Below, one piece after another: positions 1 to 8,520 of a stretch of DNA of 64,000 bases. The notes under the pieces are model-generated. The model had not been told where the DNA came from. It ran no database searches and was given only the letters and a program-made list of their open reading frames with translations. This DNA comes from Micromonospora aurantiaca ATCC 27029. GTDB taxonomy: Bacteria; Actinomycetota; Actinomycetes; Mycobacteriales; Micromonosporaceae. The stretch spans positions 6,806,501 through 6,870,500 of the forward strand of contig NC_014391.1 in the NCBI RefSeq assembly GCF_000145235.1, read 5' to 3'. The number at the start of each line of letters is the position of its first letter. Positions within the stretch are counted from its first letter, which is position 1. The translations under genes and the position numbers were made by a program.

Positions 1-1034
1 CCCAGCACCAGCTGCGGCCCATCACCACGTACCGGCCGTCGCCGTCGGGGGTGATGCGTTCGATGGCGTCCGGGTCGTCGGACAGCGCGCGCTGGTCGGC
101 GACGATGACGTCGCCGTCGAAGGACAGGTCGGCCAGATCCGCGTCGACCCGCCGGTCCAGGTCGTCGGCCGGCACGCCCTGCTCACGCAGGCGGTCGCGG
201 TACCGGTCGCGGTGGCGCTGCTGGTCGGCGACGATCGCCTCCGCCACCGGGCGGGTGCAGGAGAACACCGCCCACCCGTTCCAGTGGTCGATCAGGGTGC
301 CGACGAACCCGACCTCGATCCGGTCGTCGCCGTCGGGGCCGGTGGTGCGCGCCCAGTCGCCTGCGAACACGCCGACGTCGCCGATACGGACCCGGTCGGG
401 GTGCAGGTGGGACACGTCGCGGCCGGTGGGGCTGGCCGCGAGGTGAGACAGGTCCGCGACGCGGTCGGTGGCGGCGGTGTCGTAGGCGTCGCGGTAGACG
501 GCCATCGCCTCGTCGCGCTGCTGGATGCGCAGCCCGAACCAGCCCGTGGTGTCGCCGGTGGCGTCGGCGAACAGCTCCCACCCGGCGATGTCGACCGACT
601 CTCCCGCCGAGGAGAAGTGGGGCAGGGCGTCGAGGACGGCGGGATCGCCGTCCGCAATGCCGGCGAGGATTCGGCGCGCGGCCAGGCGGGTGTCGCCGCC
701 GACGCGGGCGCCGATGGTGTCCTGCGCCCACCACTCGGCGGCGGTGCGTCCGGCCTCGGTGCCGGCGGCGCGCATCCGCTGCAGCGCGGCGGCCCATCGG
801 GTGGCCTCGCCGACCAGGCCGCCGGGGCGAGGCGGGGTGGTGGTGACCGGTGCGATGCGGTCGCCGGCGTCGAGGCACATCGACAGTGTCGAGCCGCTGT
901 CCCAGGTGACCTCGACGATGTTGTGCCGCTGGTCGTGGCGGCGGACGGTGCCGGTGTCTCCGGGGCGCAGCAGGGTGTGCGGGTCGCTGGTGCGGACCAG
1001 GACGACACGCTGGCCGGCCTTATAGCTGGTCATG
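1..1034 (-). CDS. DUF4314-type protein, 3' end cut by window, possible frameshift at start
   Basis: The minus-strand frame is open from about 1030 to base 1, so the C-terminus lies outside the window. Its N-terminal ~60 residues match the small beta-rich DUF4314 pattern: 'GQRVVLVR', then 'RPGDTGTV', then 'VEVTWDSGS' and 'GDRIAPV'. The best start is the ATG at 1032-1034, which has a GGAG ribosome site 6-9 nt upstream, but that ATG is one base out of phase with the DUF4314 frame. Dropping one T from the run at 1020-1022 joins them. A true indel, a sequencing error or an unrecognised start are all possible. The remaining ~270 residues are unrecognised. It is the last visible gene of the conjugative-element tail. 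Function unknown. Confidence 0.6.
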
Positions 1035-1110
1035 GTGGTCTCCGATCGGTCGTCGGGGTCGGTGGAAGGGCGGCCGTTATCGGCGGCCGGAGCGGGCATG
1101 TGGTCGGTGT

Positions 1111-1779
1111 TCACCTGGCGCTGCCCGTCGCGTCACCGGTGGCGGGCTGCTGCGGCGGCCAGGGCTTGCGGACGACGTGGTCGCCGAACATCGGGTCGGT
1201 GGCGACCGAGGAGCCGCAGCGGGTGCAGCTGGTGGCGGTGTCGTAGCCGTAGCCGGCCATGGACGGCACCTCGACGTGGTCGATCTCGTCGACCGCGCCG
1301 CAGACGGTGCACACCGTCATCTCCGGGCCGCCGTCGAGGGCGGGTGTGGTGACGAACAGGTCCTCGACCGGGTCGAGGTGGTGGGCGCTGTGCCGCAGCC
1401 AACGGCCGTGGACCGTCGCCTCGTACACCACCAGCCGCCGCTGGTCGAGGTGCAGCAGATACAGCCACTCGAGGAACCCGTCGAGGTGCTCCCGCAGCGA
1501 GCCCCGCCGGATCGCGTCGTCCTCGGTGACGACCGGGTAGCCCAGCCCGGGCACGGGCGGCTGCCGGTCCCAGCGCCGGGCCTTGGGGTTGATCGCAAGG
1601 GACCACCAGTCGCGGGCCAGCAGCGCGGCGGCCATGGCGTCGGTGTCACGACCGAACGTGTCGGTCCAGATCCGGCGCAGCAGCGGCACCAGAACCTCCG
1701 GACCCTCGCCGAACTGGATCAAGCGGGCGGTGTACCTGCCGCGAAACGCGGCAACGCCGATCAGCGTGGGTGTGCTCAC
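1111..1779 (-). CDS. Small accessory protein with C-terminal zinc-ribbon-like cysteines
   Basis: 222 aa. The GTG start at 1779 is chosen because GGAGGAAAG lies just upstream. The N-terminal part ('RGRYTARLIQFGEGPEVLVPLLRRIW') has the same layout as the product of 3088-3501 ('RARYVHADGYPSSLIPQLRGIW'), so the two look like distant paralogues. The C-terminal part has two CxxC pairs, 'CTVCG' and 'CTRCG', spaced like a zinc ribbon, which the other copy lacks. It lies between the M23 peptidase gene and the DUF4314 gene, all on one strand. Genes of this type accompany actinobacterial mobile elements; the role is unknown. Confidence 0.75.
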   Translation of the reverse strand: MSTPTLIGVAAFRGRYTARLIQFGEGPEVLVPLLRRIWTDTFGRDTDAMAAALLARDWWSLAINPKARRWDRQPPVPGLGYPVVTEDDAIRRGSLREHLDGFLEWLYLLHLDQRRLVVYEATVHGRWLRHSAHHLDPVEDLFVTTPALDGGPEMTVCTVCGAVDEIDHVEVPSMAGYGYDTATSCTRCGSSVATDPMFGDHVVRKPWPPQQPATGDATGSAR

Positions 1780-1870
1780 GTGCCTTTCCTCCTCAATGTG
1801 GGGTTGCGGCGGTCGTCCCCGGGCGGGACGGCAGCCGAGCTTGGGTGCCATGGATCCGCCGGCATCGCCT

Positions 1871-2959
1871 CTAGGGCCTTGTGCCGAGCGGGGCGTTCTG
1901 AGCCGCCATGAAGGACACCGGGTCGATCGCGCCGTTCGGGCTGGCATCGCCGTTGTGGTGCACCTCGTAGTGCAGGTGCGGGCCGGAGCTGTGGCCGGTG
2001 GAGCCGACGACGCCGATGGGCTGGCCGGCGGCGACCGGCTGCCCGATCGTGACCATCGGGGGTTGGTCCATGTGGCAGTAGCGGGTGAGCAGGCCACCGG
2101 CGTGGTCGATGTCGACGTACCAGCCGCACCCGCGCGTGAGGTCGGGGTGGCCGTCGCGGTCGCAGCCCCATTCGGCGCCGGTGTCGGCGTGGACGGCGTT
2201 GCAGCGCACGGTGCGGACGGTCCCGGCGGACGCGGCGCGGATGACGGTGCCGCGCGGGGCGCTGAGGTCGACGCCGTCGTGGCCCGGCCGGTCACCGGTA
2301 CGGAACCCTGATCCGACAGGGGCGAGGACCGGCTGCGTCCACGGGCCGGTGGCCCCGCACCCGGCCAGGCCGTCGGTGGGGAGGCCGGCGGTGTCGGCGA
2401 TCGCGGTGACCAGCTGGGTGGCCGGTGTCTCCCATTTCGCGTAGGCGTCGGGGAAGGCGCTGACCTGCACGGCCTGGGCGGCCTCGGTGAGCGGCATGGT
2501 CTGCCAGCCGCTGATCGTGACCAGCTTGCCGAAGAACTTCTCCGACGCGTAGACGGGGTCCTGGAGTTGGGCGGGGCTGCCCCACCCTTGGCTGGGGCGC
2601 TGCTGGAACAGCCCGACCGAGTCGCGGTCGCCGCCGGCCAGGTTGCGTAGCGTGCTCTCCTGCATGGCGGTGGCGACCGCGATCACCCAGCCGCGGGCGG
2701 GTAGCCCGAGGCGGGCGCCGGTGGTGACTATCGCGGCGGCGTTGCCGACCTGGTCGCTGTCCCAGTCACCGATCGCCGGCCACCCGGCGGGCGGTCCGAG
2801 CGGGGACGTCGACGGTGATGGTGATGCGGCGGGCGATGCGGACGCGGGGATGCATCCGGCGGCGGCGTTGCCGCCGAGGAATCCGCCGAGGCCGCCGGCG
2901 CAGAGGATGACCACAGCGACGAGCGCGACGGCGAGCGACACCAGGGATCGGAGCTTCAT
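1871..2959 (-). CDS. Bifunctional lytic transglycosylase-like / M23 peptidase of the conjugation module
   Basis: 362 aa. The ATG at 2959 has a GGAGG site 8 nt upstream. Residues 7-27 form one membrane segment or signal anchor, followed by a Ser/Pro-rich linker. Residues ~75-190 have a lysozyme-like segment (Glu101 in 'MQESTLRNL', then 'SVGLFQQRPSQGWG'). Residues ~215-345 are an M23 metallopeptidase domain with zinc ligands His227, Asp231 and the HxH motif at 328-330. Such two-domain wall hydrolases open the peptidoglycan for Gram-positive type IV secretion systems, matching the VirB-like genes upstream on the same strand. Confident domain call; the link to transfer is inferred from context. 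Confidence 0.9.
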   Translation of the reverse strand: MKLRSLVSLAVALVAVVILCAGGLGGFLGGNAAAGCIPASASPAASPSPSTSPLGPPAGWPAIGDWDSDQVGNAAAIVTTGARLGLPARGWVIAVATAMQESTLRNLAGGDRDSVGLFQQRPSQGWGSPAQLQDPVYASEKFFGKLVTISGWQTMPLTEAAQAVQVSAFPDAYAKWETPATQLVTAIADTAGLPTDGLAGCGATGPWTQPVLAPVGSGFRTGDRPGHDGVDLSAPRGTVIRAASAGTVRTVRCNAVHADTGAEWGCDRDGHPDLTRGCGWYVDIDHAGGLLTRYCHMDQPPMVTIGQPVAAGQPIGVVGSTGHSSGPHLHYEVHHNGDASPNGAIDPVSFMAAQNAPLGTRP

Positions 2960-3087
2960 CCGGGCCTCCGGCGGCCGGTACTGGGACGGCGGGTTCGGCG
3001 TGCTCGCGTGGCGGCGGTGTGGTCCGGCGTGGCTGGCTGCGGCCGGTTGCGGGGCGCGGAGCTGGGCACGGCGGTTCTCCTGGCTCG

Positions 3088-3501
3088 TCAGTCGAGGGGG
3101 TAGGCGCCGACTGGGTCGCCGTCGTCGCTGTGCACGGTGACGGTGTCGTCGGCGGGGTTGATCAGGTAGATCCACGAGGCGGCGAGGTCGGTGGCGCGGT
3201 GAAGTGGGAAGACGGTGGCCGGCTCCTGGCTGGTGTCGTCGAGCGTCACGCCGACTCCCGCGACCGGGTGTCGGCCAGGCACCGACGCCGGGCCGGGCGT
3301 GACGTCGGCTTCGAGGTGGTCCCAGTCGTGGGCGAGGACCGCGTTGATGAGGGCTGTGGTGTCGCGGTGGGCGGTGCTGGCCCAGATGCCGCGCAGCTGC
3401 GGGATAAGAGATGAGGGGTAGCCGTCGGCATGGACGTAGCGGGCGCGGACGATGCTCGGCTGGGCGGGGTCGGCGGCGCCGACGTAGCAGGGGGTTCCCA
3501 C
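3088..3501 (-). CDS. Small accessory protein, paralogue-like to the 1111-1779 product
   Basis: 137 aa. A GTG start at 3501 is preceded by AGGAG about 10 nt upstream. The protein opens 'GTPCYVG', followed by the 'VRARYVHADGYPSSLIPQLRGIW' block of about 22 residues shared in outline with the gene two places downstream. No catalytic motif, signal peptide or membrane segment is visible. Its position in a one-strand run of small genes suggests an accessory role in the element. Unknown function. Confidence 0.75.
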   Translation of the reverse strand: MGTPCYVGAADPAQPSIVRARYVHADGYPSSLIPQLRGIWASTAHRDTTALINAVLAHDWDHLEADVTPGPASVPGRHPVAGVGVTLDDTSQEPATVFPLHRATDLAASWIYLINPADDTVTVHSDDGDPVGAYPLD

Positions 3502-3546
3502 GGGTCTGTCTCCTCGTGCTGGGGTGGTGTCGAGGTACGGGCACGG

Positions 3547-3584
3547 CGACGACCGCGCGGCCGTGGTGGGCCACGCGGTCGTCG
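3547..3584 (-). terminator. Stem-loop after the 3605-4635 gene
   Basis: Perfect 11-bp arms (CGACGACCGCG at 3547-3557 and its complement at 3574-3584) sit just past the stop at 3605. There is no clear T-tract, so this could be a terminator or only an mRNA 3' stabiliser. Confidence 0.5.
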
Positions 3585-3604
3585 GTGTCGGTTGGGTGCT
3601 GCGG

Positions 3605-4635
3605 CTAGCGGGCAAGGACGGCGACTTTCTCGCCGTGCAGCAGCGGCGCGTCGCCCGGTCCCTTGATGTGGGCGTGTATCCAGATCCGGCGCGCCAGCCC
3701 GTGCTTGTCGGTCAGGCGGCGCCATAACCGCGTACGACGAACCGGACGCGGTAGTGCCACCTGGCGGGTCCGTCGGCGGGTTCGGTCAACGCTGAGGTGC
3801 GCCGCAGCATCACGACGCGTGTGTCGTGCACGATGCGGGCGCGGGCGGCGCGGCGGCGCGCGGGCCGGTCCAGTGGCGCGGGCGCGGCGACGCTGATGGG
3901 TTGGGCCTGGATGCGCCAGAACGCGTAGGCGATCGCCGCGCAGACGCGGGTGCGGGCGGCGGCGTCGGCGATCACGCACCGGCCGTCGGGTGCGGTCTCC
4001 CAGTCGCGGTCGGGCTCGTCGACGTCCGGGGGCGCGACGGCGGGCACGGGCGCCGCGATCGGCAGCCTGTCCAGGTTCGTCAGCACGTACGGACCCAGCC
4101 GGGACCGTAGCGTCGGATCCTGGTGGGCGTAGCCCTGGATGCGGGCGGCGTGGGGGTCCTCGGGGTCGTCCCGGTCGGCCCAGCCGCAGATCAGCCATGA
4201 CCGTCCGCTGGGGGAGGCGATGGTGGCCCACGTGATCGCGGCGATTCCGCTGACCTGGCCGATCAGGTTGCGGTGGTAGATCGGTTCGGGCAGGAAGAGC
4301 ACGCCGCTGTCGGTGGGGGCGGCGTCGGCGGTGAGCAGGTCGCCGGTGAGGTCGAGGGCTTGGGCCGCTGCCGCGACGACGGCGGTCATGGCGGGGGCGA
4401 GGACGTATGCCTCACTCTGTGCCCACACTGCGCTGTTGGCACGGTTGATGACGCCGACGAGTTCCTGGTGGGCGTAAGCGGTGTCGTCGTCGGGAAGGCT
4501 GGCGAGGAGGGTCTCGACGAAGGCTCGGGTGTACTCGCCGCCGGCGGTGCTGGCGCAGTACTCGTGCATACGGGTCTTCATCTCGACGGCGGCTCGGGCG
4601 TATCCGACGAGGCTGGTCTCGGTACGGAAGGTCAT
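3605..4635 (-). pseudogene. Conserved element protein with an apparent one-base deletion near 3725
   Basis: The ATG at 4635 has GAGGAG upstream and a first frame of 307 codons ending at 3712. The last residues of that frame read '...HYRVRFVVRGYGAA', while the next frame continues with a coherent tail ('RLTDKHGLARRIWIHAHIKG', then 'GAPLLHGEKVAVLAR') to a stop at 3605. The tail resembles the conserved C-terminus of a protein common in actinobacterial integrative elements, so one base seems to be missing around 3722-3727. Restored length would be about 343 aa. No enzymatic motif seen. Either gene decay or a sequencing error; the function is unknown in both cases. Confidence 0.65.
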
Positions 4636-4695
4636 GGGGCTCCTCGTCCTGATCGGGTTCGCGTGGCGTGTGGGGGGTTGCGGCGTGGGCTGGAC

Positions 4696-5094
4696 CTACG
4701 CGGCGTACGCGGCGGTCAGGGTCGCGCCGGGAACTCGGCGAGGCAGCCGCTGCGGAATCCGCGATCGCAGGTGCGTGGCGGTGGCGGCGAGACCGGCGGT
4801 GAACCAGCCGACGAATCCGCCGGAGTTGCGGACTGGCCGCTGTGGCGCTCGTTCCCGGCTAGGAGTCGGCTGCGGCAGGCGTGGCCGTCGCGCGGCGCGC
4901 ATCGCCCGTTGTGCCTGCCGGGCGGCCGAACACGGCCCGACCTGGTCGGCGCACTGCAGGTTGGCGCACCGGTCGCCGGGCCCGGGTTGGTGGGCGGTGA
5001 GGACGTCCACGGCCAGCCGCCACAGCAGGGGGTCGGTGACGTCGCCGGGGAGCAGGGCGCGGTGAGACGGGCGGATTCGGCTGCGGTCAGGCAT
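4696..5094 (-). CDS. Small basic hypothetical protein
   Basis: 132 aa. The ATG at 5094 has AAAGG about 10 nt upstream. The N-terminal half has a C-x4-C-x6-C arrangement ('RCANLQCADQVGPC') that could bind metal; the C-terminal half is Arg-rich. It lies upstream of the frameshifted 3605-4635 gene on the same strand. No family recognised. Confidence 0.65.
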   Translation of the reverse strand: MPDRSRIRPSHRALLPGDVTDPLLWRLAVDVLTAHQPGPGDRCANLQCADQVGPCSAARQAQRAMRAARRPRLPQPTPSRERAPQRPVRNSGGFVGWFTAGLAATATHLRSRIPQRLPRRVPGATLTAAYAA

Positions 5095-5333
5095 GGCGGG
5101 TGACCTTTCGTCGGGTTCCGGGGCAGGGTCACCGTCCGACCAAGGCCGAGCGTGTTGTGCCTGATGGCCGGCTCGAAACAGTGACCGGTGTGATCGACGC
5201 TCTTCTCTCGGCCAAGGTCAAGTCGTCTACCGGAAGTGGTGTGGAGGGCACTGCGCTCGACGCGCGGGGACAAGGTCGGGAGGGGCGGTTGTCGGCTTGG
5301 CGTCGGCGGCTGTCAGGAGGGCGTCGGCGTGGA

Positions 5334-5903
5334 TCAGCCGGGCCGGCACGTCGTCTCGACGAGGCGCGCCAGTCCAGGGCGGATGGTCGCCGTGCCGTCG
5401 TGGTCGAGCTGATCGTCGATGCAGACCACGGGCTGCGCATCGCCCCGCAGCCTCGTGATCTGGTAGCCGCGGCGGTCGGCGTCGACCGCGTCGATGCGCC
5501 GGATCTCGTGCAGGTCGTCGGGCTCGACGAGGACGTCCTCGTAGCAGACGGCCCAGGCCAACAGTCGAAGTCCGGGAGTGGGATCGGCGAGGAGGTCCGC
5601 GATCAGGCTGATGTCGACGCAGGCGGCCAGGGCGGGCCTGGCGACCGGCTGGTTGACCTCGAGCGCGGCGGCGAGATCCGGCAGGAGATCGGCGAGTCCA
5701 GCGCGGTAGCGGCCCATGTGGGTGTCGTTCAGCGGTAGGTGCACGGCGCGCATCTGGCGCCTCGTGCCGTTAGGTGCTGCTGGCACCGGCCGGTCCTGCA
5801 CGAGCAGCAGGAGAGGCGGGCGGCCCCAGCCGCGAAGGTCAGTGCCGGCCTCGATGTTCAGCAGGCACCCGGTCAGGGTGTGGACGGCGTTGAAGGACAT
5901 CAC
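5334..5903 (-). CDS. Hypothetical protein of the element tail
   Basis: 189 aa from GTG 5903, or 188 from ATG 5900; AAGGAG lies 9 or 12 nt upstream and does not decide between them. It is a soluble alpha/beta-looking protein with no recognisable catalytic motif. It is separated from the upstream GGDEF gene by a perfect 30-bp palindrome, so it may be transcribed separately. The 239 bases downstream (5095-5333) hold no convincing gene. Confidence 0.65.
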   Translation of the reverse strand: MMSFNAVHTLTGCLLNIEAGTDLRGWGRPPLLLLVQDRPVPAAPNGTRRQMRAVHLPLNDTHMGRYRAGLADLLPDLAAALEVNQPVARPALAACVDISLIADLLADPTPGLRLLAWAVCYEDVLVEPDDLHEIRRIDAVDADRRGYQITRLRGDAQPVVCIDDQLDHDGTATIRPGLARLVETTCRPG

Positions 5904-5931
5904 GGGGATCGGCTCCTTGACGGACGCGAAG

Positions 5932-5961
5932 CCCCGCAGGCCGATCGGCCTGCGGGGCTCC
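5932..5961. terminator. Perfect 30-bp palindrome between two minus-strand genes
   Basis: AGCCCCGCAGGCC, then GATC, then the exact reverse complement. The stem of up to 15 bp lies between the stop of the GGDEF gene (6000) and the start of the next gene (5903). Likely a terminator; there is no T-tract. Confidence 0.6.
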
Positions 5962-5999
5962 AGGTGGTTGCGGAGGCTGAGTGCTGCGCCGGGTGCGTG

Positions 6000-6677
6000 T
6001 TACCGCAGGTCCCGGTAGCGGGTGACGGGACACGGCGGCGTGGCGTGGTGAGGGTCGTGGGCGCGGATGCCGCAGCGCTTGCGTTTGGCCAGGTACATGG
6101 CCTGGTCGGCGGCGTGCAGGAGGTCGCGGGGCGACATGCCGGGTTCGGCGGCGGCGTAGCCGACGCTGGCGGTGACGGTGACTTGCTGGGCGGCGATCTC
6201 GTAGGGGCGCTTCGAGATGCGCCGGTGGGCGGCCTGGGCGGCGGTCTCGACCTCGCCGTCGTCGCCGTGCACGACGAGGGCGAACTCGTCGCCAGACAGG
6301 TGCGCGGCCAGGGCGACCGACGGACCGAGAACGCTGAGGCGGCGCCCGACCTCGTGCAGCAGGTCGTTGCCGTGCTCGTGGCCGTAGGTGTCGTTGACCT
6401 GCTTGAACCGGTCGAGGTCGATGAGGACGAGCCCTAGCGGTTCCCCGAGCGAGAACGTGGCCTCGAGGTGGGTCCACAGGGCCCGCCGGTTCGGCAGGCC
6501 GGTCGTGTCGTTGCGCGTGGCCAGCCGGTGCCAGTGCGACCGGTCGCGGTCGCGGGCGGCCAGCGCCTGTCGCTGGTGATAAATGATCCGCCGCTGCCGG
6601 ACGAGCAGTGCCGCTGCGACGGCGAGACCGGCGAGGACTCCGCCGGCCGCGGTCAGGTAGGAGGTCAGATGAGACAC
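6000..6677 (-). CDS. Membrane-anchored GGDEF (diguanylate cyclase-like) protein
   Basis: 225 aa. The GTG at 6677 has AAGGAG 9 nt upstream. Residues ~8-26 form a single membrane segment, then a short coiled linker, then a GGDEF domain (about 54-205) with 'TGLPNRR', 'DLDRFKQVNDTYGHEHGNDL' and the signature 'SGDEF' at 128-132. Ser in the first position is seen in active cyclases, and the metal- and GTP-binding Asp/Glu residues are present, so cyclic-di-GMP synthesis is plausible. No EAL or sensor domain is visible. Such genes recur in actinobacterial mobile elements; the signal input and the target are unknown. Confidence 0.85.
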   Translation of the reverse strand: MSHLTSYLTAAGGVLAGLAVAAALLVRQRRIIYHQRQALAARDRDRSHWHRLATRNDTTGLPNRRALWTHLEATFSLGEPLGLVLIDLDRFKQVNDTYGHEHGNDLLHEVGRRLSVLGPSVALAAHLSGDEFALVVHGDDGEVETAAQAAHRRISKRPYEIAAQQVTVTASVGYAAAEPGMSPRDLLHAADQAMYLAKRKRCGIRAHDPHHATPPCPVTRYRDLR

Positions 6678-6707
6678 TCGATGTCGCTCCTTGTCGGTGA
6701 AGGAGCA

Positions 6708-6748
6708 CCGGGGCGGGCGTGAGCCGCCAAGTTCGACGCCCGCCCCGG
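6708..6748 (-). terminator. Stem-loop after the winged-helix gene
   Basis: Arms of 13 bp (CCGGGGCGGGCGT at 6708-6720, complement at 6736-6748) lie just past the stop at 6766. A terminator, or an attenuator ahead of the GGDEF gene. Confidence 0.6.
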
Positions 6749-6765
6749 GCTACCAGATCAACGGG

Positions 6766-7677
6766 TTAGTTGGTTTTCGGGGCGAGTTGGAAGGCCGCTG
6801 GCTTCTCGACCACCTGGACGGCGAGGTTGTCGGCGACAAGCTTGTGCACGGCGTTGACGACCGCGCCCGCGCTGGCCTTGGCCGAGCCGCTGCCCTCATT
6901 GGCCTTGTCGATGGCCTTGCACAGCTGGCTGGTCTTGAACGCCTGGTCGGGATGAGCTTCGAGCACGTCGAGGATGGCCCCGCGCAGGCTGCCCTTGGAC
7001 CGGCGTGGATTCCCGCCACCCGACGCGCTCGCAGCCTCGGCTGGGCTGCTGGGCCCGGTGGAGCCGTCGCTGCCTTCCGGGTCCGTGCTCGGCTCGGAAT
7101 CTGCCTCACCAGATGTGTCGGCCGCGACCGGAGCCTCGGCGTCAGCCGGGGTGGCCTCGGCGTCGGTTGTCGCCTCGCTCAGGCCGCTGTCCGCCTGAGC
7201 CGGCTGGTCCTGTGGGGTCGGCCGATCCGCGTCGCTGTCCGGCGTTGGTGGGAGTGCGTCGTCCGGCTGGATGCCGGTTGACCCGTCGTCGGATTCCGCC
7301 GCTACGGCGGCGCCCGTCTCCTGCGCTGGTGCGGGGGGCTCGTCCGATCCCTGAGGCGCGTTCGCGTCGTCGTCGCTCGGTGCGGGTGCGTGGGGCGGGT
7401 CGCCGCTGGCGTCGGTCGTGGCGGCCGGCGGGTCGCCGCTGTCAGTGCTGGCCGCCGCGTTCGCGGTGTGCCGCCAGAGCGTGCGGCCGTCGGCGGCGCG
7501 GAACGGTTCGGCCTGGCCGTCTTCCTCCAGCTTGCGAAGCCGCTTGGTGGCCGTCGAGTAGCCGACGCCGGCGCGCTGTGCGATCGCGGCGGCCGTTTCC
7601 TGGCCGAGTTCTGCCAGAGCTGCGGCGACCTTGTCCAGGGCGCTGGGCGCCGGAGTCTGGCCGGTTGTGTGGTCCAT
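6766..7677 (-). CDS. Two winged-helix domains joined by an acidic Pro/Ala/Asp linker
   Basis: 303 aa. The ATG at 7677 (GGGGAGG upstream) is preferred over longer in-frame starts. Residues ~10-75 resemble a winged helix-turn-helix ('AAIAQRAGVGYSTATKRLRK', a recognition-helix pattern). Residues ~80-215 are a low-complexity Asp/Pro/Ala/Thr linker. Residues ~225-303 form a second winged-helix-like unit ('AILDVLEAHPDQAFKTSQL' onward). The arrangement suggests a DNA-binding regulator or bridging protein of the element. Target unknown. Confidence 0.8.
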   Translation of the reverse strand: MDHTTGQTPAPSALDKVAAALAELGQETAAAIAQRAGVGYSTATKRLRKLEEDGQAEPFRAADGRTLWRHTANAAASTDSGDPPAATTDASGDPPHAPAPSDDDANAPQGSDEPPAPAQETGAAVAAESDDGSTGIQPDDALPPTPDSDADRPTPQDQPAQADSGLSEATTDAEATPADAEAPVAADTSGEADSEPSTDPEGSDGSTGPSSPAEAASASGGGNPRRSKGSLRGAILDVLEAHPDQAFKTSQLCKAIDKANEGSGSAKASAGAVVNAVHKLVADNLAVQVVEKPAAFQLAPKTN

Positions 7678-7835
7678 CTGTCCTCCCCTTGGGGCTGCTG
7701 TTCGATATGCCGGGATGTGGCGTGCTTCCATGCACGCTTCGACGGCGCTTCGAGATCAAGTGCGATGACCGGATCCCGCCGACGCGTCGACGCTCGGCCG
7801 GGGCCTTGCGCGCCCCGTGGTGCTGGGTCGGGCGG

Positions 7836-8228
7836 CTACGGGTGGCCGAAGACGCGGTCGCAGCGGCTCGGGTCGACCGGGCGCCACGGCAGGCCCCAGC
7901 CGATCCGGTACCGCCCTGCGGTGGGCTGCACGAGGTGGACGCCGCCGCCGAGGGACACCGGCCGGGCGACGGTGAGGGTGTGCCCGTCGAAGTCGACGGT
8001 GTGCCAGTCACCGCCGACGTAGTTGCCCATCGCGGCGAACGTCTGGGCGAGGGCGGTCACCGCCTCGCGGTCGAGGGTGAGTTCGAAGGCGCCGTTCCAC
8101 CAGCCGGTCACCGTCGCGAGGTAGCCCTCGTAGTAGCGGTGGAAGCCGGGGACCGGTTCGTAGCGCAGCCACCGGCCGGAGAACAGGGCCGTGCTGCCTC
8201 GCGGCGGCGTGTAGTCAGCAGTGGGCAT
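7836..8228 (-). CDS. Small hypothetical protein, translationally coupled
   Basis: 130 aa. The ATG at 8228 lies inside the end of the upstream gene (stop at 8215-8217), so translation is likely coupled; no good ribosome site is seen. Aromatic-rich beta-like protein ('GRWLRYEPVPGFHRYYEGYL'). No family recognised. Confidence 0.7.
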   Translation of the reverse strand: MPTADYTPPRGSTALFSGRWLRYEPVPGFHRYYEGYLATVTGWWNGAFELTLDREAVTALAQTFAAMGNYVGGDWHTVDFDGHTLTVARPVSLGGGVHLVQPTAGRYRIGWGLPWRPVDPSRCDRVFGHP

Positions 8229-8520
8229 CGGCCACCGCCACCGGCCACTCGACCGGGTCGAGCCGGGCACCCTGCGCTCGCGGGCGGCCGGGGCACCGCC
8301 ACGGCGGAACCAGATCGGCTGGTCTCGGCCGGCGTGGCGCCGACCGGCCGGGGTCCGGGTCGCGGCGGCCGGCGCCCAGGTCGTCGAGGACCTGCCGCCG
8401 GCGCGGCGGGATCCCGCTAAGGTCGTAGCCTCCCCTGCGCACGCCGAAGCTGCGGTCGGTCAGTGCCGTGTCCCGCGGCGTGTCGGCGCCTTCGCCGGCG
8501 TGGGCGCTGCCGCTGGTCAC
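8215..8520 (-). CDS. Small hypothetical protein between two overlapping genes
   Basis: 101 aa. The GTG at 8520 overlaps the stop of the upstream gene (GTGA at 8517-8520), and its own stop overlaps the start of the downstream gene. Arg- and Pro-rich with no recognised domain. The overlaps on both sides are the main evidence that it is translated. Confidence 0.6.
   Translation of the reverse strand: MTSGSAHAGEGADTPRDTALTDRSFGVRRGGYDLSGIPPRRRQVLDDLGAGRRDPDPGRSAPRRPRPADLVPPWRCPGRPRAQGARLDPVEWPVAVADAHC

Noticed and set aside
212..1246. Plus-strand frame of 344 codons at the left edge
   Set aside because: Gly/Ala/Val-rich shadow of the DUF4314 gene frame and the next minus-strand gene.
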